Assembly: GCA_020634875.1 (NCBI GenBank)
Contig: JACKAX010000007.1
Location: forward strand, 88,086 to 152,085
Length of the DNA stretch: 64,000 nt
Direction: 5' to 3'
Source: Anaerolineales bacterium
GTDB lineage: Bacteria; Chloroflexota; Anaerolineae; Anaerolineales; JABWBV01
Part shown: in pieces, positions 40,460-47,908 of the stretch
Layout of the letters: the number at the start of each line of letters is the position of its first letter
Position numbering within the stretch: position 1 is the stretch's first letter
Made by a program: the position numbers and the translations under genes
The notes under the pieces: generated by a model
What the model saw: only the letters and a program-made list of their open reading frames with translations
Database searches by the model: none
What the model was told of the DNA's origin: nothing

Positions 40460-40894
40460 ATGAAAGCCTTATTACCAAAAATTCTTCTAATCGGCACCGC
40501 CGGTTTGCTCCTTTTCCTTTTAGTCATCCAATTAGTACCTTACGGACGTGATCATACAAATCCTCCGGTCACACAGCAGGTTCAATGGGACAGTTCTCGC
40601 ACGCAGGAGTTATTTAACCGCGCCTGTGCGGACTGTCACAGCAATGAAACTGTATGGCCCTGGTATAGCAATGTAGCCCCTGTTTCCTGGCTCGTGACCC
40701 ATGATGTCAGCGAAGGACGGGAAAAATTTAATGTCTCCCAACAACTAAGCCGAGAGGCCGATGAGGCCGCCGAAGCTGTCCAAAAAGGGGAGATGCCTAT
40801 GGGCATTTATGTGCTCATGCACCCCACTGCCAAACTGTCCGAAAGTGAAAAACAAGAACTCATTCAGGGTCTTGTGAACACCTTTGGCCGATAA
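40460..40894 (+). CDS. Haem-binding (cytochrome c-like) membrane-anchored protein
   Basis: 144 residues. The N-terminal helix (LLPKILLIGTAGLLLFLLVIQLVPYG) anchors it, and the soluble part carries one haem c motif CADCH, then NETVWPWYSNVAPVSWLVTHDVSEGREKFN and PMGIYVLMHPTAKLSESEKQELIQGL. This matches the 'haem-binding domain' family (PF14376-type), with the Met/His of PMGIYVLMH as a candidate second ligand. It faces the outside of the membrane. It lies near the bc-complex operon but on the other strand, and could be an electron shuttle or sensor. The start is chosen so the protein begins at its anchor. Confidence 0.87.
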   Translation: MKALLPKILLIGTAGLLLFLLVIQLVPYGRDHTNPPVTQQVQWDSSRTQELFNRACADCHSNETVWPWYSNVAPVSWLVTHDVSEGREKFNVSQQLSREADEAAEAVQKGEMPMGIYVLMHPTAKLSESEKQELIQGLVNTFGR

Positions 40895-40979
40895 AACTTT
40901 TCGGTGTTATGGATTTGTGATTTTGTAAGCGTGTTAGCGAGATAGCCTCGATTTCCCTATTCAAATTTTGTACTATATG

Positions 40980-41026
40980 GTTCAAATCAAACGCCCCCGA
41001 AATATCCGGGGGCGTTTGATTTGAAC
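40980..41026. terminator. Perfect 20-bp palindrome between convergent units
   Basis: Arms 40980-40999 and 41007-41026 are exact reverse complements with a 7-nt loop; the inner part is CGCCCCCG/CGGGGGCG. Placed between the haem-protein gene and the convergent SRP RNA, it probably stops transcription from both sides, although the flanking T runs are weak. Confidence 0.65.
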
Positions 41027-41133
41027 GAAGTGGGGAATGTAATCAGGGTAACATGTTTACCGGAAAAGGTGATGAGATATGTGTATCTCCTGCTTTTTTT
41101 TCAGCCTCAATCTAAGCAATAATTAAAGAAATA

Positions 41134-41237
41134 TCCGGGTAGGTTTCCCGGCGGCACCCAGAGGGAACTCCTTAGGGCTGCTTCCTCTCGGACCTGACCC
41201 GGTTCGAAGGTCTCCGCCGCGCCGGACCCACCCGGAC
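41134..41237 (-). ncRNA. ffs: Signal recognition particle RNA, small bacterial type (4.5S)
   Basis: About 104 nt. On the minus strand the closing stem TCCGGGT/ACCCGGA encloses the diagnostic SRP domain IV: GGTCAGGTCCGAGAGGAAGC with AGCAGCC on the far side of the conserved internal loop. The RNA binds Ffh and directs nascent membrane and secreted proteins to FtsY and SecYEG. No Alu domain, as expected for the short form. It stands alone between hairpins. Confidence 0.93.
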
Positions 41238-41285
41238 AGCGGCGAAGGATACCGCAAGACAAAAGGAATGTCAATTGAAATAATA

Positions 41286-41316
41286 AAAAGCCGAGTTCTT
41301 GAGAACTCGGCTTTTA
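41286..41316 (-). terminator. Terminator of the bc-complex operon
   Basis: AAAAGCCGAGTTC and GAACTCGGCTTTT form a perfect 13-bp stem. It starts 4 nt beyond the stop of the 33-residue gene. Confidence 0.9.
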
Positions 41317-41319
41317 GGA

Positions 41320-41421
41320 TTATTCTTTATGCGTCCGGCTGTCCCAGTAAACACCCCCAACAATGATGAAGACCAGGATGACCGCAAGCACGATCAAGAT
41401 CAGATTGCTTGCTTCGGGCAT
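41320..41421 (-). CDS. 33-residue single-helix membrane protein ending the bc operon
   Basis: A short gene in the gap after cytochrome c. It begins MPEASNLILIVLAVILVF, continues with a Gly-Gly turn and ends VYWDSRTHKE: one membrane helix of about 20 residues and a charged tail, like the small subunits of b6f, bc or cbb3 complexes (PetN, PetM, CcoQ). Its ATG shares bases with the cytochrome c stop (TAATG), so it would be translated by coupling, and a terminator follows 4 nt after its TAA. These two facts argue that it is real. Function as an assembly or stabilising subunit is inferred. Confidence 0.7.
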   Translation of the reverse strand: MPEASNLILIVLAVILVFIIVGGVYWDSRTHKE

Positions 41422-42248
41422 TATTTCAACGACAACAGGTAAGCAATCAGATCAGACAGTTGTTCTTCAGACAAGGTCTCCCCGAAGGTCAAAGGCATAA
41501 TAGATGGGGAAGCGCACGGGCCAGGAGGACAATCTGCCACGATGAAAGCATTGGGGTCAATAACCGAATTATGGATATATTGTTCGGCAGTTTCCCCAGC
41601 CACGCGTGTTTCTGCATTAGTGCCGACATGGGTCAACTCAGGTCCAACTGCACCAGTGCTAACGCCTTCAATGGTATGACAGGCAATACACCCGGATTTG
41701 AGGAAGACAGCTTTTCCACGAATGGTCGGATCGGCTAATCGCAAACCTGGTAGGTCAATGATGGTGGGTTCGGAAATTTCGCCAAGTGCTGTGGATTGCC
41801 AGTTCATAATGTAAGCAGCAATCGAGCGAATTTGATCAGGACGCAGCGGGCCACCATAATCCGTAGACCAGGCAGGCATTTTCCACGTAGAGTCCGGTTT
41901 TCCAGGCCATTCGTCAGGGCGTGTAGAAACAGGACGCCCACTGGAGGCTGTTGCCACGATATACTCTTCCATGCTGCCCGGCCAGCCAACTTCAGCGATC
42001 CGGGTAGTAAAAAAGGCTTTGTCATTAAAGGGTGGGCCAAAAACACCTTCCCCATGCAAGCCATGGCATTCCGAACAGTTGTCTGTATAGAGTTTGGCAC
42101 CGACTTCGATGGCTTCTGCGTGTTGTTGCGTTTCGGACTCTTTTAATTTAGTGTTTTCGCCAAAACCAACGACAATCAAGATCACGGAAGAAATCAAGAT
42201 CGCGATAGTGCCTAAGATAATTTCGACTTGGATACGATTATTATTCAT
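41421..42248 (-). CDS. Membrane-anchored dihaem cytochrome c of the bc-type complex
   Basis: 275 residues. The N-terminal helix VEIILGTIAILISSVILIVVGFG is followed by two cytochrome c domains. Haem motif 1 is CSECH in LYTDNCSECHGLHGEG, and motif 2 is CIACH in VFLKSGCIACHTIEG. Candidate axial Met residues are in WKMPAW and SIMPLTFG. It lies directly downstream of cytochrome b (20 nt) and would accept electrons from the Rieske centre, in place of cytochrome c1 or f. The stop codon overlaps the start of a 33-residue membrane protein. Confidence 0.93.
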   Translation of the reverse strand: MNNNRIQVEIILGTIAILISSVILIVVGFGENTKLKESETQQHAEAIEVGAKLYTDNCSECHGLHGEGVFGPPFNDKAFFTTRIAEVGWPGSMEEYIVATASSGRPVSTRPDEWPGKPDSTWKMPAWSTDYGGPLRPDQIRSIAAYIMNWQSTALGEISEPTIIDLPGLRLADPTIRGKAVFLKSGCIACHTIEGVSTGAVGPELTHVGTNAETRVAGETAEQYIHNSVIDPNAFIVADCPPGPCASPSIMPLTFGETLSEEQLSDLIAYLLSLK

Positions 42249-42268
42249 GATTATCAGGCTCCTCTTCC

Positions 42269-43864
42269 TTACTCATCGTGTGGGCGGTCTTGATCCAGGA
42301 AGTATTCATGCTCGTAATGTTTGGGCTCTTGCGTATCAACATCAATCCACTCAATTTGCAAGTAGACCCGTTTAACGCCATCCTGCCAGTCACTAATATA
42401 CATCAGGCCAGAAGCATCCTGGAGTTTGCCCTGCTCCACCCAGCCGTCGATCTTTTCAGTATAGAGGGCAAAGAATTCACTCAAATGTTCCGGCATAGTT
42501 TCCAGATCTACTTCACCTGTATAATAAACGCCGGGGACTAACTCATCATAAGGAATAGAGCGCAACATGCCTACGCCTTCTTCAGGAGCAAGGTCCTGGA
42601 GGACGCGCACAGCCGGGATCGGTTCAATTCCGAACACTGGAAGCCCCATATAACTTGTTACTAACAAATAAACGACCCAGAACAACCCCCAAGCAATCCC
42701 GATGGGACGATTTTTAGCCAGCCGTTTGGGGTTACGGTCAATGTAGGGAACAGCCATCATCGTAATGACCATAATGGTGGGGATAATAACCCCCATCCAG
42801 GTCGGATCACCCAGTTTTAGCATCCCTTGAATCCACCAGAAATACCAGGGAGCCTTGGTGTCCAATGGTGTCTGGAGCGGATTAGCATGATGTTCAAGCG
42901 GGGCCCCAGAATACAAAGTGATCATGTACAACAGCATCAACCCTGTTACTAAAGAAGCCAGGAAGATTTCATGCGAGAGCAGGTCAGGGATTAAGTCAAT
43001 GCGCTGTTTGCCTGTTTTCACAGTTTCCGGGGATAGATCGCCTTCTTCGTAATTGGCAGGGAGAGAAATCCCGTGCTCGCGGGATACTTTGTAATAGTGA
43101 ATGCTTAACACAAGGATTCCAATGAGCGGCAATAAGACTACATGCATCAGGTAAAATCGGAGCAACCCACCCGCCCCAATGTCCGGGGCACCGCGCAAGA
43201 TCAGATTGGAAGCCTCACCCATAAATTTTGGCGGGGCCTTGTCGGCCATACTGGTTCCAATCGTCACAGCCCAATAGGCTAATTGATCCCACGGAAGCAA
43301 ATAACCACTAAAGCTCAAGAAAATCGTGATTATTAGCAAAAACACCCCTGTCAGCCAGGTAAAACTACGCTCTCCCTTATATGACCCGGTGAAATAGGTA
43401 CGGAAGAGATGAAGCCAGACAAAGGCTACCATTAACTCTGCCCCTAATCGGTGCATATCCCGGAGAAATTCCCCGAACATAACATTACTTTCAAGATTTA
43501 AGATGGATTCGTAAGCTCCAGTGGGAGAAGGAACATAGTAAACCATCAAGATCAAGCCAGTAATAATCTCAACCAGGAAGAAGAAAGTTGATAAATACCC
43601 CAAACGAAATGTATGGGTGAATTTGGTGCTGGCTTGATAATAAAACTTCGGCCGAATGTGAGCCAAAAAGCTGGTGACATGCACCTTATAACGGGGATTT
43701 GGCTTTTCGGTAGGCGGGTCACCTCGAAAAAGGGCCCGCAATTCTTTGGGACTCAACCCGGCAGTAATAATCCGCACGCGATTATCCACCGCTTCTGAAA
43801 CTTTCGCGCGGCGTTCTTCACGGCTCAGAGACATGAAACTACGAATACCATCAAAATTTAGCAT
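42269..43864 (-). CDS. Cytochrome b subunit (fused b6/subunit IV type) of a quinol:cytochrome c oxidoreductase
   Basis: 531 residues, longer than typical cytochrome b (about 400). The haem ligands are expected in RDMHRLGAELMVAFVWLHLFRTYFTGSYKGER (helix B) and RFYLMHVVLLPLIGILVLSIHYYKV (helix D), four His in two pairs. The Qo-site region reads KAPWYFWWIQGMLKLG, with APWY where many relatives have PEWY. The C-terminal 90 residues are an extra soluble extension (LYTEKIDGWVEQG...VYLQIEWIDVDTQEPKHYEHEYFLDQ). The N-terminal 60 residues are also extra and charged. Shine-Dalgarno GGAG precedes the start. Operates in the membrane with the Rieske protein encoded upstream. Confidence 0.93.
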   Translation of the reverse strand: MLNFDGIRSFMSLSREERRAKVSEAVDNRVRIITAGLSPKELRALFRGDPPTEKPNPRYKVHVTSFLAHIRPKFYYQASTKFTHTFRLGYLSTFFFLVEIITGLILMVYYVPSPTGAYESILNLESNVMFGEFLRDMHRLGAELMVAFVWLHLFRTYFTGSYKGERSFTWLTGVFLLIITIFLSFSGYLLPWDQLAYWAVTIGTSMADKAPPKFMGEASNLILRGAPDIGAGGLLRFYLMHVVLLPLIGILVLSIHYYKVSREHGISLPANYEEGDLSPETVKTGKQRIDLIPDLLSHEIFLASLVTGLMLLYMITLYSGAPLEHHANPLQTPLDTKAPWYFWWIQGMLKLGDPTWMGVIIPTIMVITMMAVPYIDRNPKRLAKNRPIGIAWGLFWVVYLLVTSYMGLPVFGIEPIPAVRVLQDLAPEEGVGMLRSIPYDELVPGVYYTGEVDLETMPEHLSEFFALYTEKIDGWVEQGKLQDASGLMYISDWQDGVKRVYLQIEWIDVDTQEPKHYEHEYFLDQDRPHDE

Positions 43865-43892
43865 ATTTTCAACTCCAAAATGGAAATATGGA

Positions 43893-44450
43893 CTAGCTAT
43901 GAGGCTTGCCTAAAATTTTCTTACCTGTATCAACAACGTATTGCACTGCCGCGTCATCGAAAACCTCAATAGCCTCATTAGAACCTTGAGTTTCAGCTAA
44001 GACTTGCCCGTCCTTCTCTGCGCGTATGACAAACTGATCCAGAGAACGTGGGGCTGGGCCGAGAATATATGTGCCATCGTATTGGTATTGGGAACCATGA
44101 CAGGGACAAAGAAACTTAAAGTCTACTTCTTCCCAGTTATACAAACAACCCAAATGCACACAAACTTTATATAAGGCCCGCACACCATCTTCTGTGCGCG
44201 TGAGCCAAAACTTTCCTTTGGTGTTGGAAATCGGGTTTTGGTTCACTTCGGGCAAAGTAGAAACATCACCCAAAACAAACTCACCACCAAACTCGCCTGC
44301 TTTAAAACGCGGGTAAGCAAATAAAAGCGTCACCCCTCCAACTGGCAATAGAAAAAAACCTAACGAGGCCAGCCAGGCCACATTGAGAAATTCACGACGT
44401 GTAACTGGGATTTTCTCTTGCACGGCAGGAGCGGCATCTTGTTTTGCCAT
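43893..44450 (-). CDS. Rieske [2Fe-2S] protein of the bc-type complex
   Basis: 185 residues. An N-terminal twin-helix-like anchor (TRREFLNVAWLASLGFFLLPVGGVTLLFAYP), with the RRE of a Tat-type signal, is followed by the Rieske cluster motifs CVHLGCLYNWEE and CPCHGSQY, which supply two Cys and two His. The GPAPRSLDQF segment is the conserved Pro loop. It carries electrons from quinol at the cytochrome b Qo site to the cytochrome c subunit. First gene of the compact operon Rieske, cytochrome b, cytochrome c and small peptide. Confidence 0.95.
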   Translation of the reverse strand: MAKQDAAPAVQEKIPVTRREFLNVAWLASLGFFLLPVGGVTLLFAYPRFKAGEFGGEFVLGDVSTLPEVNQNPISNTKGKFWLTRTEDGVRALYKVCVHLGCLYNWEEVDFKFLCPCHGSQYQYDGTYILGPAPRSLDQFVIRAEKDGQVLAETQGSNEAIEVFDDAAVQYVVDTGKKILGKPHS

Positions 44451-44638
44451 AGCAACTCTCCTTAAAAAATAGATGGATTTTAGGGGGTAAAAAGGTCGAA
44501 AGTGAATTATAGCACAAACATAAGCATGTGCAATAACTAAGATATTGGGTCGCCAGGAATTAAGGGGGAGGTTTTCACGGATACCCGGAACCCGGGCTTA
44601 ACACCAGACAAGATATTTAACAAGGAACTAGACAAACC

Positions 44639-45013
44639 TCAGCCACCAGTGGTTGCCGTCATCATCGCACGGATAATTAAACCCACAGTAATCAGCGTAG
44701 TTGTGCCGTACATCAGAAGTTCGGGGCGATCTTGCCGCCCTTTGGTATACATAAATACCATTGGTAACGCCATGGGACTCACAATGCCATACAAATAATG
44801 TGCCCAACGGGCAGGACGCAGCCCAATCAACCACATATATCCCCCAAGCCCGCTTTGTAATAACAACAAAACTTCTCCAATCACCAACGCCCCCCAAAAA
44901 GAAGGATCCATGCCTTGTTTGCGAAAAAAGCGCCAATACCCCCACAGAGTCAACAAAATAAAATAATACATTGCAGTATTGGCAAACCGGCCATGAATAT
45001 CAATAATAGACAT
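44639..45013 (-). CDS. Four-helix CtaA-like half protein next to the bc operon
   Basis: 124 residues from the ATG at 45013; a longer reading would run into the tRNA-Ser gene and is rejected. It has four hydrophobic helices. Motifs resemble one half of heme A synthase (CtaA): a His near the first helix (DIHGRFANTA) and LLLLQSGLGGYMWLIGL followed by ARWAHYLYGIVSPMAL, like the Q-x-x-LGG-x-x-x-x-x-GL ... H pattern. Real CtaA has eight helices in two such bundles. It may be a haem-handling or assembly protein for the respiratory complex encoded downstream (inference). The gap of about 190 bp to the Rieske gene probably contains that operon's promoter. Confidence 0.75.
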   Translation of the reverse strand: MSIIDIHGRFANTAMYYFILLTLWGYWRFFRKQGMDPSFWGALVIGEVLLLLQSGLGGYMWLIGLRPARWAHYLYGIVSPMALPMVFMYTKGRQDRPELLMYGTTTLITVGLIIRAMMTATTGG

Positions 45014-45076
45014 CAAAACTCCAAAAAAAATCTCCCAGCAACATGCTAAGAAGCACGTCGCCAGGAGAAAATCTGG

Positions 45077-45163
45077 CGGAGAGGGTGGGATTTGAACCCA
45101 CGGTACATTTCTGTACACGCGCTCTCCAGGCGCGCGCGTTAGGCCAGACTACGCTACCTCTCC
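45077..45163 (-). tRNA. tRNA-Ser(GGA)
   Basis: 87 nt. Acceptor GGAGAGG/CCTCTCC, discriminator G. The anticodon stem is CGCGC/GCGCG and the loop CTGGAGA gives anticodon GGA (reads UCC/UCU). There is a long variable arm with the GTACA/TGTAC stem. The CCA end is not encoded. Confidence 0.95.
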
Positions 45164-45273
45164 AAATAAACCAGTGGCAAGAACTTTCCCGCTGGCGGGC
45201 GGCATTATACCATGCTCACTCAAAACGGCAACTAGAAATTTCCGGTTCTACCAGAATCGCCGGGATGAAAACC

Positions 45274-45324
45274 CGAAATTTTGAAGGCGTGGGAGAAATA
45301 TCTACCCATACCTTCAAAATTTCG
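45274..45324. repeat. Long inverted repeat in the tRNA-Ser/Nudix gap
   Basis: Perfect 14-base arms CGAAATTTTGAAGG (45274-45287) and CCTTCAAAATTTCG (45311-45324), with further partial pairing inside (GTGGG with CCCAT). No T run follows; possibly a small mobile palindrome or regulatory RNA structure. Confidence 0.6.
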
Positions 45325-45447
45325 ATACTTTTCCCACAAATATTGGATAGCCCTATTTCTTTTTTCTCTACCCAGAAATTAAACCCCTGTGTATAATTGT
45401 AAAAAATACACGAAGATGGCTTTATTTTTCTCATTGAGGTTGCTCCT

Positions 45448-46131
45448 ATGTCATACACCTATGAATATCCACGCCCTGCAGTCACTACGGATATTGTCAT
45501 TTTTACAGTCCGCGAACACCACCTGCATGTTTTGTTAATCCAACGTCGCGATCCACCCTTTGCCCACATGTGGGCCTTGCCTGGAGGTTTTGTCAATATG
45601 GATGAAACCCTGGAGGATGGCGCGCAACGCGAACTAGAAGAAGAAACCGGCCTGCAAGGAGGCTACCTGGAACAACTTTATACCTATGGAAACCCGAATC
45701 GGGACCCACGCGGGCGCGTGATCACCGTTGCTTACTTCGCCTTGATCGCCCCAGACGCTTCCTTCCACGCCGAAGGGGGTAGTGATGCTGCGCGTGCCGC
45801 GTGGCATTCCGTCCATCATCTTCCCCCACTCGCCTTTGATCATGCCGAAATTATCGCCTACGCCATCCGTCGCGTGCGATATAAACTCGAATATTCCGCC
45901 GTAGGATTTGAACTACTTCCCGAAGAATTTACCCTTACCGAACTTCAAACTACATACGAAATCATTTTAGGGGAAACGTTAGACAAGCGCAATTTTCGGC
46001 GGCGCATCCTCGAAGCAGGTATTATCGAGACTACCCCGCATTTACGCACTGGGGAAGGCCGCCCCGCTCGTCTCTACCGCTACCGGGATGATGCCGTGGC
46101 AGAAGTAAAGGCAAGACGATTGTTTCCATAA
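45448..46131 (+). CDS. NrtR-like Nudix regulator
   Basis: 227 residues. The Nudix box is complete: GGFVNMDETLEDGAQRELEEETGL (residues 49-72), following PPFAHMWALPGG. The C-terminal 75 residues are a winged helix (FTLTELQTTYEIILGETLDKRNFRRRIL), the layout of NrtR, the ADP-ribose-responsive repressor of NAD cofactor synthesis genes. With an intact Nudix box it may also hydrolyse ADP-ribose or a related nucleotide. No NAD-synthesis gene is in view, so its targets lie elsewhere. Confidence 0.87.
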   Translation: MSYTYEYPRPAVTTDIVIFTVREHHLHVLLIQRRDPPFAHMWALPGGFVNMDETLEDGAQRELEEETGLQGGYLEQLYTYGNPNRDPRGRVITVAYFALIAPDASFHAEGGSDAARAAWHSVHHLPPLAFDHAEIIAYAIRRVRYKLEYSAVGFELLPEEFTLTELQTTYEIILGETLDKRNFRRRILEAGIIETTPHLRTGEGRPARLYRYRDDAVAEVKARRLFP

Positions 46132-46139
46132 ATTGAAGG

Positions 46140-46145
46140 TATAAT
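46140..46145 (+). promoter_or_regulatory. Possible -10 box upstream of tRNA-Sec
   Basis: TATAAT, 65 nt before the tRNA, with a GTGATAA/TTATCAC hairpin in between. No -35 at standard spacing; evidence is weak. Confidence 0.35.
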
Positions 46146-46209
46146 CCCATCCATCTGGTGATAAGTGACACCGTGATAAGGTACTTTTTATCACTGCATC
46201 TCTTATCAT

Positions 46210-46303
46210 GGGAGTGATTGTGCCCCGGTGGGTGCCCTGGTCTTCAAAACCAGTGGCGGGTCGCGTGGCGAGCCGCGGTGGGTTCGACTCCCATTCACTC
46301 CCG
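46210..46303 (+). tRNA. selC: tRNA-Sec(UCA), selenocysteine tRNA
   Basis: 94 nt with the hallmarks of a bacterial tRNA-Sec. The acceptor is 8 bp (GGGAGTGA/TCACTCCC) with discriminator G. The anticodon loop CTTCAAA in a 5-bp stem (CTGGT/ACCAG) gives UCA. The extra arm is very long, about 9 bp with one mismatch (GCGGGTCGC...GCGAGCCGC), and the T loop is TTCGACT. It delivers selenocysteine at in-frame UGA with SelB. CCA is not encoded. No selA, selB or selD is in the window. Confidence 0.95.
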
Positions 46304-46460
46304 CCTCTTTTTTGCATCTCCAATTGCATTCCCTAGCAATTCTTGATATGGACATGCGCGAACAAACGATGTTCCCCAAAATGAACCTGTAGAAATCACT
46401 GTCCAAGAACCCTGTTTGCCCAAACTGAGTGAGTAGCGCTGCTAGTTTCCCAATTTCATT

Positions 46461-47876
46461 ATGTCTTCTTCCTCTACTGATAATTACACTGCCCTTGTCA
46501 CCCAAGTCATGACTATTGAAGATGTGACCTGGGGCGAACCGAAAACCAATTTTTGGGATGACCCCACGCTAGGGTTCATCGTCCGCTATCGTGGAAAACT
46601 GCTCCAAGACCAGACAAATGCCCACAACAATCTGGAACAATGGCTCCGCCCTCAACACATCTCCTCGGTTTTTCGTACAGATAATGGCCTGGACAGTATC
46701 TATCTGATCGCTGACCCGCTTACCGCCCAAATTGCCCAAATTCTCGATATTCATGAAACCCATTGGGCTGAACCGCAAGCCTTACATGTCGTTCGGTATC
46801 TAGGCCGCCTACGCCTCGACTCAATGGAAGCCTACGATATGCTCGCGGAGGCAATGGCCCCGCGAGAGATCACGCCCCTTTTTCGCAATGAACAAGGACA
46901 ACATGCCATCATCCTGCTTAAAGGCGTCAACAAACCTACTCCGGCTAATCCCTGGATCAATCTTGGCATGTTTATATTAACTGTGATTAGTGTATCCCTT
47001 GTAGGTGCATTAAATGTGTATGATGGCCCTGCCACTACCTTGTCACAATATTACCTAGGAGCTTTCGCGCAGTTATGGACGGGTTGGCCTTTCGCTGCCA
47101 GCTTACTTGCGATCCTCCTGGCACATGAATTCGGACATTATATCGCCGGACGCCTGCATAAAACCCCTGTTACCCTTCCATATTTCATCCCCATCCCTCT
47201 TCCCCCCTTTGGCACAATGGGCGCATTCATCCAACTCAAGGCAGCCCCAAAAAATAAACGTATCCTTCTGGATATTGGCGCCGCGGGGCCATTAGCGGGT
47301 TTCATCGTTGCCATCCCCATCTTGCTCTACGGCCTTTCGCTATCCAAAATTCAATCGATTCCCAATAATGGCCTCGTTTCCATGGAAGGCACCTCCTTAA
47401 TTTACCTTTTAGCTAAATACCTGATGTTTGGCAAATGGTTACCTGCACCAATAAGCTACGGAGGCCTTTCCCCGTTATGGTACTGGATCCAATATGTCTT
47501 CACCGGGCGTCCCTTTCCATTAGGCGGGCAAGATGTCTTTCTACATCCGGTCGCTTGGGCTGGGTGGGGCGGTTTACTCGTTACCGCCTTGAATCTTATC
47601 CCTGCCGGACAATTGGATGGCGGACATTTGAGTTATGTTCTCTTTGGACAAAAAGTCCGCCAATTTCTGCCCTACATCCTGGTTTCGCTGCTTATTCTAG
47701 GCTTTGCCTGGCAAGGCTGGTGGCTTTGGCTTTTCTTCATTTCTTTATTGGGCCGCACCTACGCTGAACCCCTTGATCAGATTACTCCCCTCGACCCGCG
47801 CCGCAAAGCCATCGCCATCCTTGGCTTGATCATTTTCATCCTCACCTTTACCCCTGTTCCCTTGCAAGCTTTCTGA
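46461..47876 (+). CDS. Site-2 protease family (M50) membrane metalloprotease
   Basis: 471 residues. Zinc-binding motif HEFGH at residues 222-226 inside a helix (ILLAHEFGHYIAGRLH), and a later LIPAGQLDGGH supplying the Asp ligand. The PYFIPIPLPPFGTMGAFIQLK segment is typical of the EGY1/S2P-like branch. The cytosolic N-terminus (1-155) is a duplication of a 70-residue unit: MTIEDVTWGEPKT...FIVRYRGKLLQD and ILDIHETHWAEPQA...HVVRYLGRLRLD. It cuts membrane-bound regulators inside the bilayer; the target is unknown. The next gene, a TPR protein, starts 32 nt downstream. Confidence 0.9.
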   Translation: MSSSSTDNYTALVTQVMTIEDVTWGEPKTNFWDDPTLGFIVRYRGKLLQDQTNAHNNLEQWLRPQHISSVFRTDNGLDSIYLIADPLTAQIAQILDIHETHWAEPQALHVVRYLGRLRLDSMEAYDMLAEAMAPREITPLFRNEQGQHAIILLKGVNKPTPANPWINLGMFILTVISVSLVGALNVYDGPATTLSQYYLGAFAQLWTGWPFAASLLAILLAHEFGHYIAGRLHKTPVTLPYFIPIPLPPFGTMGAFIQLKAAPKNKRILLDIGAAGPLAGFIVAIPILLYGLSLSKIQSIPNNGLVSMEGTSLIYLLAKYLMFGKWLPAPISYGGLSPLWYWIQYVFTGRPFPLGGQDVFLHPVAWAGWGGLLVTALNLIPAGQLDGGHLSYVLFGQKVRQFLPYILVSLLILGFAWQGWWLWLFFISLLGRTYAEPLDQITPLDPRRKAIAILGLIIFILTFTPVPLQAF

Positions 47877-47908
47877 CGGCACTTATCGACTTACATAAAG
47901 GAAACCCC

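Noticed and set aside
45014..45118. N-terminal extension of the CtaA-like protein
   Set aside because: It would be translated through the tRNA-Ser(GGA) gene; the ATG at 45013 gives a sensible membrane protein.
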